Shown: piece after piece, positions 55,785 to 63,930 of the stretch
How positions within the stretch are numbered: the first letter of the stretch is position 1
Layout: each line of letters begins with the position of its first letter
Origin: Mycobacteroides sp. CBMA 271
GTDB lineage: Bacteria; Actinomycetota; Actinomycetes; Mycobacteriales; Mycobacteriaceae
Assembly (NCBI RefSeq): GCF_009729205.1
Contig: NZ_VTHB01000006.1
Span: 265,546-329,545 of the forward strand
Reading direction: 5' to 3'
Length of the DNA stretch: 64,000 bases
Notes under the pieces: generated by a model
What the model was told of the DNA's origin: nothing
Seen by the model: the letters and a program-made list of their open reading frames with translations, nothing else
The model's database searches: none
Program-made: the position numbers and the translations under genes

Positions 55785-55923
55785 GCCTCCTTCAACAGCC
55801 GCCGCAGCTGGAGTCGCTGTTCCTGTCGTCGTACTCTGCCCAATGTTTGCTGTCTTTGTGGACACCCGCGTCGTCTGGGCGTAGTGTCACGTCCCTGAAG
55901 GCTTTGCGGAAGTTGATGGAGGC
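55785..55923. repeat. Imperfect inverted repeat flanking the toxin promoter region
   Basis: GCCTCCTTCAAC (55785-55796) and GTTGATGGAGGC (55912-55923) are inverted with one mismatch and bracket a 115-base spacer before the toxin gene start. Next to an invertase-type gene this could be a recombination site, but the arms are short, so chance is possible. Confidence 0.3.
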
Positions 55924-55926
55924 GGC

Positions 55927-58900
55927 GTGTCGGGGAGCAATAGATCAGCTAAACAGCTGACAGCAGTGACAGACTGCCGTGATTTGGCGCGTTCAGGTCC
56001 GGCCACGCAGGAGTTGCTTACGCGTGATCTTGCTTCTCCCTCCGGCGTCAATCGCGACTCCGGCCGGAGGCTTTCCTCTTTCGCTGGTGGCTGTGTTCTG
56101 GTTGTCGGCGCGGTGGCTGCGCTGCACAACCTGTATCGCGACGGCGACGGAGTGTCTGACCTGATCGCCTGGGCTGGGTTGTTGCTGCTGGCGTTGACTG
56201 CGCTCGGTGGCGGGATCAAGCTCGCGATGTGGGGCGCCGCGCCGGTAACCACCGCGGTGTTCGATGGGGCGAAGGCCCGCCTCTCGGAGCCGCTTCCGGC
56301 GGTGGTCGCGTCGGGTGCGGTCATCGCCGGGGCGCTGGGCATGTGGTGGACGTTCCGGGGCGGCTATACCAGCTGGTGGTACTCGCTCACCGGTGAGAGT
56401 CAGTGGTCGTTGTCGCTTGGGGTAGGTCAGATGCTCATCGCCGTCCTGGCGGGTGCTGTGCTGTTCACTGGCGGCCGGTACCTGACCGGTTTGGTCAAGG
56501 AAGCGCTCACCGATTCGGGTCTGCTCATGGAGCGCGAACGCGACCGCGCAGCCAGTAAGCGGCGCGCACCGGAAGGGCTGTGGCATCCGGGCCTGGTGGC
56601 TGCCCTTATCGGCGGTGGTTTGGGCTTGGTGCTGCTGACCGCCGGGATCACCCCGCGGCTGTATGTGTGGATCACCGGCCCTGATGTGTTTCCCGCGGTG
56701 GCCGCTATCGCCGCGGTGCTGCTGTGGGCGATTGGTTCGAACCTGGGTTGGTGGAAAGGCCTTGGCGGTCTGTACACCTGGGCCACGGATGCCTCGCAGA
56801 AAGCCTCAGCGGTCACGGGTGTGGTTGCGCTGCTCATGTTCTCAGCTGGGGGACTGGGTTTGGGCTGGTTCACTCCGGCGACGGTGCCGCAGGCTCATGC
56901 GGCGTGCCCGCCGGACTGCGGCGGCCCGGGCGGTAGCGATGGCCCTCCTGGTGGTGGCCAGATTTTCCAGCCGCCAAGCCAGGGTGGGCAACAGATGCCC
57001 GACTATCAGGGCGGTATCAACCAGCCGCCGATGGACCAAAACGGCTCGGTGTCGATCTACAACACTCAAGCCCCTTCGGCGGGCAACAGCACTGGCTCCC
57101 AGGGCGCGCAGCAGGAGCCTCAGCAAGGGTGGGATCAGCCCGCACACGGCACCCAGCCCCCGGATTATCAGAACGCGACGCCGTACACGCAGGGACCGGG
57201 CAGGCCGAATCCGGATTTCAACGGCGGACAAGCCAACCCGGGATCTCAAGGCGGCCAGCCCAACCAGGGTGCGCAGCAGCCAGCGCAACAGCCGCAGCAG
57301 GCATCACAGCAGCCGCCGCAGAACAACACGGGGCAGCAGCCGAATCAGCAGCCCAACCAGTCCGATCAGCAGAAGATCGACGACCTGACGCATCAGCTGC
57401 AGGACCAGCAGCAGAAGTCCGGTCAGAATCGTCAGCGTGTCGATGATCTGACCAAGCAGCTCCAGCAGAAGCAGAACGGCAATCAGAAGCAGCAGCAGTT
57501 GCCCAAATTGCCGTCGTCGAAGGACAAAAAGAAAGACGACCAGAAGGACCCCGACGATCAGTCCGGCGACAATGACTTGACCGCGCTGCTGTTGGGTGCG
57601 GCCTCGACGCGGCGCCGCAAGCAGGACGAGCAGCAGGGCCCTGACACGCAGGCGCTCGGTCAGGATGCATCCCAAGCGGTGCAAGGGCTTCCGGGCGATG
57701 TGCAGACCTATGTGCAGTCGGGCCAGCAGATTGGCGAGTCGTCGGGGCAGGCCGCTCAGGGCTTTGGGTCGGCTGCGCAGGCCGGTGCCTCGCTGGCCTC
57801 ATCGGCGCAATCCGGCGCGGTGAACCCGCAGGACGCGATCACCCTGGTTCAGGGTGTCTCGCAGGGTGTGCAAGGCACAGCCGACGCGGTCAATGCGGGT
57901 AGTCAGATCGTGAAAACTGCTCAGGGAGAGGCCGATCAAGTTGCGCAGGCAGTTGGGGACGCCAACCCGCAGCTGAAATCGCAGACCGAGCAATTCACGC
58001 AACTCAACGACCAAGCGTCCCAGGTCACCGATCTCGTTGGGCAGGGCGCCCAGCTCACCTCACAAGGTGCTGGCGCCGTAAACACGGTGAGCAGTATGGG
58101 GTCGGGCGGACTGCCGTCGGAGGCGGCGAGTGAAGCACCAGATGAGATGGTGGGGTGGGCGACGTCGACGAGCGGCCCGGCTGGGAGCGGTCCGGCCACC
58201 TTTGGCGGACCTCAACCGGAGCTTCCCGCTCCATCTGATCCAAGCGGTGACGGGGTGCCAACGACTGATGACGTCGTGCCGCTGATCGCGGGGCAACCGG
58301 TCACCATCGATCAGTCGGTGCCGTTCAAACCGACGACCGCGGGTGTGCAAGTGCCCGACATGCTGGTCACCGGCAAGGCGAGTTTCCTGCCTCAAGGCGA
58401 TACCGATACCGGACTAGCTTCCTTCGTGTGGCAGTACCAGGGTCTGGGAACTTCACCGACGGAGGTTGCCGAACAAACCACTGAAATCTGGGTCAACGGT
58501 GAGAAGGTCGAGCCCAAACTGCTGGAGGCAGTCAACAACTACACGCTGTTCGTGCCCCAGGTTACGGACGGCGACACCATTCTGTTTAAACAGACCGCGA
58601 CCGTCGAATGGTTCGAAGGAAACATTCAGCGCCAAGCCACAGGAACACTTGAAGGCTACTTACAGGCGCAAAACGCCCCAGGCACCTCCGCGGTGATGAC
58701 CAAGATGAGCAGCGGAGCTCGCGGCCGGCAGGGTATGGAGGCAGTCGGTCTGCCGCAGAACACCGAGAAGATCTTTCCGAGCTCGTCTACGAAGAAGTTC
58801 CGTATTCCCGATGTACTGGTGCAGGCGCCTGTCAATATGTTGGGCGAAGTCAAGAATGTCGGGAAACTGTCGCTGACCCAGCAGTTGACGGAGTACCTGC

Positions 58901-59025
58901 GGTACGCAAAAGCGAACGGATACGCTGTGCATCTATTTGTCCGCCAGGGGGAGGGCACTCAACTGTCGGGGCCGCTTCAAGTGCTCGTAGACTCAGGGCA
59001 AATAGTCCTTCACAAGGTGATATAG
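55927..59025 (+). CDS. Multi-TM polymorphic toxin with C-terminal Tox-REase-7-like nuclease
   Basis: A 1032-residue protein with an unusual layout. Residues 50-315 hold about seven membrane helices. A signal-peptidase-like site VPQAHA-AC falls at about 325. Residues 327-560 are Gly/Pro/Gln-rich and disordered, with short Gln-rich heptads. Residues 600-730 are helical and Gln/Ala/Gly-rich. Residues 760-920 form a compact domain. The last about 100 residues match a PD-(D/E)xK fold: GMEAVG, RIPDVLV (Asp962), GEVKNVGKLSLTQQL (Glu974, Lys976) and YLRYAKANGYAVHLFVRQG. That order is the Tox-REase-7 type. GTG at 55927 has GGAGG upstream. A TrbL/VirB6-like protein with a toxin tip is an alternative view of the N-terminus. 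Confidence 0.75.
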   Translation: MSGSNRSAKQLTAVTDCRDLARSGPATQELLTRDLASPSGVNRDSGRRLSSFAGGCVLVVGAVAALHNLYRDGDGVSDLIAWAGLLLLALTALGGGIKLAMWGAAPVTTAVFDGAKARLSEPLPAVVASGAVIAGALGMWWTFRGGYTSWWYSLTGESQWSLSLGVGQMLIAVLAGAVLFTGGRYLTGLVKEALTDSGLLMERERDRAASKRRAPEGLWHPGLVAALIGGGLGLVLLTAGITPRLYVWITGPDVFPAVAAIAAVLLWAIGSNLGWWKGLGGLYTWATDASQKASAVTGVVALLMFSAGGLGLGWFTPATVPQAHAACPPDCGGPGGSDGPPGGGQIFQPPSQGGQQMPDYQGGINQPPMDQNGSVSIYNTQAPSAGNSTGSQGAQQEPQQGWDQPAHGTQPPDYQNATPYTQGPGRPNPDFNGGQANPGSQGGQPNQGAQQPAQQPQQASQQPPQNNTGQQPNQQPNQSDQQKIDDLTHQLQDQQQKSGQNRQRVDDLTKQLQQKQNGNQKQQQLPKLPSSKDKKKDDQKDPDDQSGDNDLTALLLGAASTRRRKQDEQQGPDTQALGQDASQAVQGLPGDVQTYVQSGQQIGESSGQAAQGFGSAAQAGASLASSAQSGAVNPQDAITLVQGVSQGVQGTADAVNAGSQIVKTAQGEADQVAQAVGDANPQLKSQTEQFTQLNDQASQVTDLVGQGAQLTSQGAGAVNTVSSMGSGGLPSEAASEAPDEMVGWATSTSGPAGSGPATFGGPQPELPAPSDPSGDGVPTTDDVVPLIAGQPVTIDQSVPFKPTTAGVQVPDMLVTGKASFLPQGDTDTGLASFVWQYQGLGTSPTEVAEQTTEIWVNGEKVEPKLLEAVNNYTLFVPQVTDGDTILFKQTATVEWFEGNIQRQATGTLEGYLQAQNAPGTSAVMTKMSSGARGRQGMEAVGLPQNTEKIFPSSSTKKFRIPDVLVQAPVNMLGEVKNVGKLSLTQQLTEYLRYAKANGYAVHLFVRQGEGTQLSGPLQVLVDSGQIVLHKVI

Positions 59026-59026
59026 C

Positions 59027-59749
59027 ATGGAGTCGATGGCCAAAGAGCTTGTGCAGGAACCACATCCGATTGATGATGACGATTTCTACAATCGGATCGA
59101 TCTTTTGTCGACCGAGGAATCCTGGTCTGAAATCGCACCATGGCTCGAAGCGCTGAAACGTGACAGGACCGAAGCCTTCAGGCAGGCCCATGGCGGGAAT
59201 AAGACGCCGGTCGCCGCCGCCAATGTGCCAGTCTTGGTGAAGTACCTGTACCGCATCCCGAGTCGGAAACAGCAGCGGTCAATCATTATTGAGCTCGGGA
59301 AGATGCGTCCTTACTCGATTGATGCCCTTATTGAGGCCTATCGGGAATTCGCCGGAACGCGCGATTGTGGCGGTACGGAGATGCGGCGGTACATCTCCGA
59401 TGCGATAGACGGCAAGCTCAATGAAGAGCAGATAGAGAGGATCTTCGGATTGATCGACGAGCTCCCCCGCAAAGCAGACGCGGACTTCCTCTTATCGGCG
59501 GTGTCGCGAACGAAGAAACAACGCGAGCGTGCAGTGTTGTTGATCAAAGAAGTACTCGAAACCCCAGTTGGATCCGAGGATGCTGTTGAGGTCATACCGC
59601 CTGCGGCTGTCGCTGCGGCGGGCAAGCTACGTGATCCCAGGTTGTATACGCCGTTGAAAACGCTCGCAAATACCCCGGATAAGTGGCTGCAAGATAGGGT
59701 GAAACGGGCACTGACGCAGTGCGAACCGAAGCAGGAGAACAAGACATGA
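59027..59749 (+). CDS. Candidate immunity protein, helical-repeat type
   Basis: A 240-residue, mainly helical, acidic protein starting one base after the toxin stop. It contains repeats of short paired helices (WSEIAPWLEALKRDRTEAF; RQQRS-like KQQRSIIIELGKM; AVAAAGKLRDPRLYTPLKTL), giving a HEAT-like look near the C-terminus. Toxin genes of polymorphic systems are almost always followed by their immunity gene, so I infer that role. No family is recognised with certainty. The DNA is more A/T-rich than the surroundings. The stop overlaps the next ATG. Confidence 0.6.
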   Translation: MESMAKELVQEPHPIDDDDFYNRIDLLSTEESWSEIAPWLEALKRDRTEAFRQAHGGNKTPVAAANVPVLVKYLYRIPSRKQQRSIIIELGKMRPYSIDALIEAYREFAGTRDCGGTEMRRYISDAIDGKLNEEQIERIFGLIDELPRKADADFLLSAVSRTKKQRERAVLLIKEVLETPVGSEDAVEVIPPAAVAAAGKLRDPRLYTPLKTLANTPDKWLQDRVKRALTQCEPKQENKT

Positions 59750-60156
59750 GCTGGCGGGACACCACGACTGCCAATGCCCAAGATGCGCTAGATACTCTGT
59801 TCAGCACCGCCATTGACATGGCGGTGCTGAACCTGCAGAAGGCTGACAGCTTCATCCCGTTCGCCGTTACCGTCAATGCGCAGCAAGAGCATTCCCTGCT
59901 GTCAGGTGCGGGGGAAGACGCGAAGCAGACTATCGTGACTCTAGAGCGCGAATTGGCATCGCAGAAGGACGAACTCGCCGCGTACGCCCTCGCTTACGAC
60001 ACGCGGGTCGCGGCGCTGAGTTCGGATGCCATCGAGGTGCGTTTACAGCACCGCGAAGGCGCCGCGATGACCGTGCAAATCCCGTACACCAAGCGGGGCA
60101 ACACTATTGAGGTGGGCGACCTGATCGCGCAGACGGCGACGCGCACGATCTGGTAG
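59746..60156 (+). CDS. Second candidate immunity-type protein
   Basis: A 136-residue protein, ATGA overlap with the upstream gene. Sequence: MSWRDTTTANAQDALDTLFS, then a segment SFIPFAVTVN and a strand-rich C-terminus (EGAAMTVQIPYTKRGNTIEVGDLIAQ). The pattern of a helix, then PFA and beta strands, recalls several small immunity or unknown proteins near toxins, but I cannot name it. Together with the previous gene it could form a two-gene immunity cassette or match another, lost toxin. Confidence 0.55.
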   Translation: MSWRDTTTANAQDALDTLFSTAIDMAVLNLQKADSFIPFAVTVNAQQEHSLLSGAGEDAKQTIVTLERELASQKDELAAYALAYDTRVAALSSDAIEVRLQHREGAAMTVQIPYTKRGNTIEVGDLIAQTATRTIW

Positions 60157-60192
60157 CGAATACTCCGCTCTGGCTAGGACTTCACAGCAACA

Positions 60193-60519
60193 GTGGACTG
60201 TGCGAATTTTGCGAGCGCAGTACTAATCAAAGCTGGTCTGAGTGATCCAAGTTCTCAAACCGTCGGGGTCTTGCCGCTGTACAGTACCCTAGTAGCAAAT
60301 AAATGGAAGGCTGTCCCAGCAGCTGAGGCTCCGCCTGGAGCGGTCGCTATATTCGGCAGTGCGTACAATCGGCACGTCGAGTTTGTCTCCGCTAACGATG
60401 CTGGAAAACTCACGCTTATAGGGTCAAATAACACAGGACCTGGAGGGGAAGGGCCGCGGAAAGTCGGCTTCGAGGCTCCATGGAGTAGCGCGATCACCTA
60501 TCTGAAGCCCCCGTCCTGA
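60193..60519 (+). pseudogene. Orphan NlpC/P60-like toxin fragment
   Basis: A 108-residue open frame from a GTG with no ribosome site, in a frame opened just downstream of a stop at 60175. It reads VDCANFASAVLIKAGL (the Cys of NlpC/P60), a middle part, and NRHVEFVSAN (the His). These are the catalytic Cys and His of an NlpC/P60 or CHAP-like peptidoglycan hydrolase, but the N-terminal delivery part is missing. It fits an orphan C-terminal toxin module left by past recombination, as found behind polymorphic toxins. Expression as it stands is doubtful. Confidence 0.55.
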
Positions 60520-60561
60520 GCCGGGATCACGTTAACCTAGCAGCAAATTAAAGAGGCTTCC

Positions 60562-61014
60562 ATGTTGAGGATATTGACTCCGCTTCTGTTAGTTCTGGCG
60601 GGCTCCCTGATCAGTGCACCCTTTGCGTCGGCGGATGTGGATCCACAATCACCCGAAGGCTGCGTAATCCTCAAGCCAGCACTGACAGATCTCGATGCCA
60701 AATTCGGGCAATCTGTTCAGCTGGTGATCAGTTCTAAATATGAAACGTTCCGCATCTCAGATGATGGCCGCTGGGCTTTTGTGTATGCCAAGATGCGCAA
60801 TGCAAACGGCGGGCCCGTTGCGTATCTGGATTCGGAGGACGCCGAAGCCGCCAAGCACGGCGTGAAGTCGCAGCAGTATGCCGGGCTCCTGCAGCGCGGC
60901 GACACAGGGCAGTGGACTCTAATCACCAGCAGCATAGGGCCGACCGATGTTCCCTGGGTGACATGGAGCCGCGACTACGCGGCGCCGCCCGAACTCTTCC
61001 CCGCCGCCCACTAA
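60562..61014 (+). CDS. Secreted protein of unknown function
   Basis: A 150-residue protein with a clear signal peptide (MLRILTPLLLVLAGSLISAPFASA, cleavage after ASA). The mature part (DVDPQSPEGCVILKPALTDL... then VQLVISSKYETFRISDDGRWAFVYAKM) is probably beta-rich, like small mycobacterial exported proteins. AAAGAGG precedes the ATG. It may still belong to the island, or be the first host gene on the right. No family recognised. Confidence 0.65.
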   Translation: MLRILTPLLLVLAGSLISAPFASADVDPQSPEGCVILKPALTDLDAKFGQSVQLVISSKYETFRISDDGRWAFVYAKMRNANGGPVAYLDSEDAEAAKHGVKSQQYAGLLQRGDTGQWTLITSSIGPTDVPWVTWSRDYAAPPELFPAAH

Positions 61015-61148
61015 CCAAGCACACCGAATCGCTGCGGGCGGCCCGCGTTGACGGCGCCCCGGTGGCGTTAGGCCACCCGCATGCTGCGGCCCGCCTTCGT
61101 GGCCCGCATCATCACGGGAAATATGCGCCGCGGTCCAACTTTGGCGAC

Positions 61149-63020
61149 TTAGGCCTTGGGTCCGCCGCCCTCCGCCAACCTGCGCACCGCGTCGATGAAG
61201 ACGTCGATCTCGTCGAAGGTGTTGTAGAAGGCGAACGACGGTCGCACGGTCTGTTCCAGCCCGAGGCGCCGCAGGATCGGCTGGGCGCAGTGATGGCCGG
61301 CCCGCACCGCGATACCGTCGGCGTTCAGTGCCGTGCCGACCTCCACCGGGTCGTGTCCGTCGAGAACAAAGGACAGCACCGAGGCCTTGTGATCGGCCGT
61401 ACCCACCAGCCGCACACCGGGAATCGCTGCCAACAGCGGCGTCGCGTACTCCAGCAGCGCGTGTTCGTACTCGGCGATCCGATCGATGCCGATGCGCTCC
61501 ACATACCGCAACGCTTCACCGAGCCCGACGGCATCGGCGATGTTCCCGGTGCCCGCCTCGAACTTGTTGGGCGGACCCTGGAACACCGAACGCTGCAACG
61601 TCACGTCGGCGATCATGTTGCCGCCGCCCTGCCACGGTGGCGTCTCCGCCAAGGCATCCTCGCTGCCGTACAGCACGCCGATTCCGGTGGGGCCGTAGAT
61701 CTTATGGCCGGAGAAGACGAAGAAGTCGGCCCCGAGCTCCTGCAGGTTCACCGTCAGGTGCGGCACCGACTGGGCGCCGTCGATCAGCACGCGTGCGCCG
61801 TACCGATGCGCGATCTCAACGATCTGCTTGGCCGGCGTCACCGTTCCCAGCGCATTGGAAACTTGGGTGGCCGCAACCAGTTTGGTGCGCGGGCCGACCA
61901 GGTCCTCCAACTCGGACAGCAGCAAGTTACCGGCATCGTCCACCGGCGCCACCTTGATGACGGCGCCGGTCTTCTTGGCGATCTGTTGCCACGGCACGAT
62001 ATTGGCGTGATGCTCTAGATGGGTGATGACGATCTCGTCCCCGTGCCCGAGGTTCTTGCCACCCCAGGCATGCGCCACCAGGTTGATCGCCTCGGTGGCG
62101 CCGCGCACAAAGATGATGTTCTCGTCGGCCTCGGCGCCCAGGAACTTGCGGACCGCTCCGCGCGCATCCTCGTAGGCGTCCGTCGCCCGCGCCGCCAGTT
62201 CGTGTGCCGCACGGTGGATGTTCGAGTTCTCGTGCTGATAGAAGTGCACCAGCCGATCGATCACCGACTGCGGCTTCTGGGTAGTGGCCGCGTTGTCGAA
62301 CCAGATCAACGGCTTGCCGTTGACGGTCTCGGTGAGAATCGGGAAGTCCGCCCGAATTGCCGCGACGTCGAAGGCGCGGGCATCCTCGTGTGTCGGCGCG
62401 GCGGCGGGTGCCCCACCCAGGAAGTAGTAGTTCTGCGCATCGTCACCGGCCGGGGCGACCGGCGTCGTCCAACCGAGGTCCGGAACCGTGAGCCCCTCCG
62501 AGTGCGGCGCCACACGGGGTACCGATGGGGCTGTCGCGACGACGGGAGTGGCGAGCACACCCGGAATCGTCGGTACCAAGCCGGCGGGAATGCCGAACGG
62601 ATCCACCACGTCCGCAGCCGGATACGTGGCGGCGGTGTGGGCAGCCGACGTCCCCGAGGTCAGATCTCCGCCCCCGCCGCGCGGAGCAACCGGTACTGCT
62701 CCGGGGACACCGTCTGGCGCACCCGAACCGAATGCTGCCACGGGGGGAGCCACCGTTGCCGTCGATAGCACGTCCGCCACGGGTGCCGGCGCGTACGGAC
62801 TGGCCAACGAGCCCGCCGTGGCTGCCGCGGACGACCCCGCGGTCGCGTCAGGGACGGTACCCCGGGGTGCGACGGGTACCGCAGGTCCCGGGGTATCGAT
62901 ACCCGGAGCTCCGGTCGGCGTTGTCTCCCAGAACAACTGAGTGGCCAAAGCCGACAGCTCCGCCGCGGAAGGGAAACCAGGCGGACTGTCGGTTACCGGA
63001 ATCGCATCACTTGTAGGCAT
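61149..63020 (-). CDS. Cysteine desulfurase cargo of a family 2A encapsulin (SufS-like with long N-terminal region)
   Basis: A 623-residue protein. The last about 405 residues form a complete class V cysteine desulfurase: WFDNAATTQKP, HLEHHANIVPWQ, the PLP lysine in SGHKIYGPTG, and the catalytic Cys in RAGHHCAQP. The first about 215 residues are Ala/Pro/Gly/Thr-rich and disordered, with a short helix FPSAAELSALATQLF, two copies of VPVAPRG, and YYFLGG just before the enzyme. This is the cargo-loading region of family 2A systems. ATG 63020 overlaps the encapsulin stop by 14 bases, so the two are coupled. It is distinct from the general SufS and IscS genes. Confidence 0.93.
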   Translation of the reverse strand: MPTSDAIPVTDSPPGFPSAAELSALATQLFWETTPTGAPGIDTPGPAVPVAPRGTVPDATAGSSAAATAGSLASPYAPAPVADVLSTATVAPPVAAFGSGAPDGVPGAVPVAPRGGGGDLTSGTSAAHTAATYPAADVVDPFGIPAGLVPTIPGVLATPVVATAPSVPRVAPHSEGLTVPDLGWTTPVAPAGDDAQNYYFLGGAPAAAPTHEDARAFDVAAIRADFPILTETVNGKPLIWFDNAATTQKPQSVIDRLVHFYQHENSNIHRAAHELAARATDAYEDARGAVRKFLGAEADENIIFVRGATEAINLVAHAWGGKNLGHGDEIVITHLEHHANIVPWQQIAKKTGAVIKVAPVDDAGNLLLSELEDLVGPRTKLVAATQVSNALGTVTPAKQIVEIAHRYGARVLIDGAQSVPHLTVNLQELGADFFVFSGHKIYGPTGIGVLYGSEDALAETPPWQGGGNMIADVTLQRSVFQGPPNKFEAGTGNIADAVGLGEALRYVERIGIDRIAEYEHALLEYATPLLAAIPGVRLVGTADHKASVLSFVLDGHDPVEVGTALNADGIAVRAGHHCAQPILRRLGLEQTVRPSFAFYNTFDEIDVFIDAVRRLAEGGGPKA

Positions 63021-63930
63021 GGAACTTGTCCACCTGCACGTCGTCGAGAACGGCCAGTGCGTCATCAGTCAGCACGGCCAGCGACGAATACAGGGTGACG
63101 AGGTACGAGGCGATGGCCGACCGGTTGATTCCGGTGAATCGCACCGAGAGACCCGGTGCCTGCTCGCCAACTAGGCCGGGCTGGAAGAGTCCGACGACGC
63201 CCTGGCGCTCCTCGCCGGTGCGCACCAGCAGGAACTTGGTCTTGGCGTCCGTCACCGGAACCTTGTCCGACGGGATGATTGGGATACCGCGCCAGGTAAG
63301 GAACTGCGCGCCGAACAAGCTCACCACAGCCGGCGGCACGCCGCGGCGGGTGGCCTCACGGCCGAACGCCGCGACTCCCAAGGGGTGGGTCAAGAAGAAA
63401 CCGGGGGTCTTCCACACCTTGGTAATCAGCGCGTCCAGGTCGTCCGGGGTAGGAGGGCCACCGAGCGTCTTGATGGTCTGCTCCGGGGTCGCCTGAGCGA
63501 GCAGGCCGTACTCGGCGTTGTTGATGAGCTCGCTTTCCTGACGTTCTTTGACGGACTCGATGGTCAGGCGCAGCTGCTGGGCGATCTGGTCGTGCGGGCT
63601 GGAGTACAGGTCGGAGACCCGGGTGTTGATGTCGAGCAGGGTCGAGATGGTCCGCAGCGTGAACTCGCGCGGGTTGGTCTCGTAGTCGACGTAGGTCTGC
63701 GGCAGCGGGGCCTCGCCCTCACCCTGCTCCTCGCTGTGGATGGCGACCTTGTCTGGGTTGATCACTCGGTTCACGCGGTAGATGCCCGCCTCGACGGGAA
63801 CCCAGTTCAGCAGGTGCAGCAGCCACCGCGGGGTGATCGTCGAGAGCTGGGGGACGGTCTTGGTCGCGTTGGCTAGCTGCCGTGCGGCAAGGTCGCCGAG
63901 GGCCTGGGATTCGTTCTTGGCAGCGGGCAC
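63007..63930 (-). CDS. Family 2A encapsulin shell protein (MMP-I/SrpI type)
   Basis: A 307-residue HK97-fold shell protein, the same length as M. leprae major membrane protein I. It has the N-terminal arm QALGDLAARQLANATKTVPQ, the E-loop region (PLPQTYVDYETNPREFTL), the P-domain helices (RLTIESVKERQESELINN) and the A-domain (GLSVRFTGINRSAIASYLV). The GTG at 63930 is chosen because GAGGAGGA lies upstream and the family starts at this point; the frame extends to a TTG at 63960. The shell houses the cysteine desulfurase encoded by the next gene and is linked to sulfur metabolism. Confidence 0.93.
   Translation of the reverse strand: MPAAKNESQALGDLAARQLANATKTVPQLSTITPRWLLHLLNWVPVEAGIYRVNRVINPDKVAIHSEEQGEGEAPLPQTYVDYETNPREFTLRTISTLLDINTRVSDLYSSPHDQIAQQLRLTIESVKERQESELINNAEYGLLAQATPEQTIKTLGGPPTPDDLDALITKVWKTPGFFLTHPLGVAAFGREATRRGVPPAVVSLFGAQFLTWRGIPIIPSDKVPVTDAKTKFLLVRTGEERQGVVGLFQPGLVGEQAPGLSVRFTGINRSAIASYLVTLYSSLAVLTDDALAVLDDVQVDKFHAYK

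Larger units (their letters stand above)
52201..61110. mobile_element. Accessory genomic island beside tRNA-Ser
   Basis: From the tRNA 3' end to the end of the encapsulin operon there are about 8.9 kb with no counterpart in the conserved mycobacterial gene order around it. Genes are of phage/MGE or polymorphic toxin character: a serine recombinase, a GIY-YIG protein, a large toxin, immunity-like genes and an orphan toxin fragment. Base composition is visibly more A/T-rich in parts, notably 59027-60519. I could not find a copy of the tRNA 3' end near the right side, so the right border is approximate and integration by tRNA recombination is not proven. Confidence 0.6.

Noticed and set aside
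61018..61148. Copy of the tRNA-Ser 3' end as right attachment site
   Set aside because: I looked for the T-arm/acceptor sequence here and did not find it.
60912..62018. 368-codon plus-strand frame opposite the cysteine desulfurase
   Set aside because: Shadow frame of a well-supported enzyme gene on the other strand.
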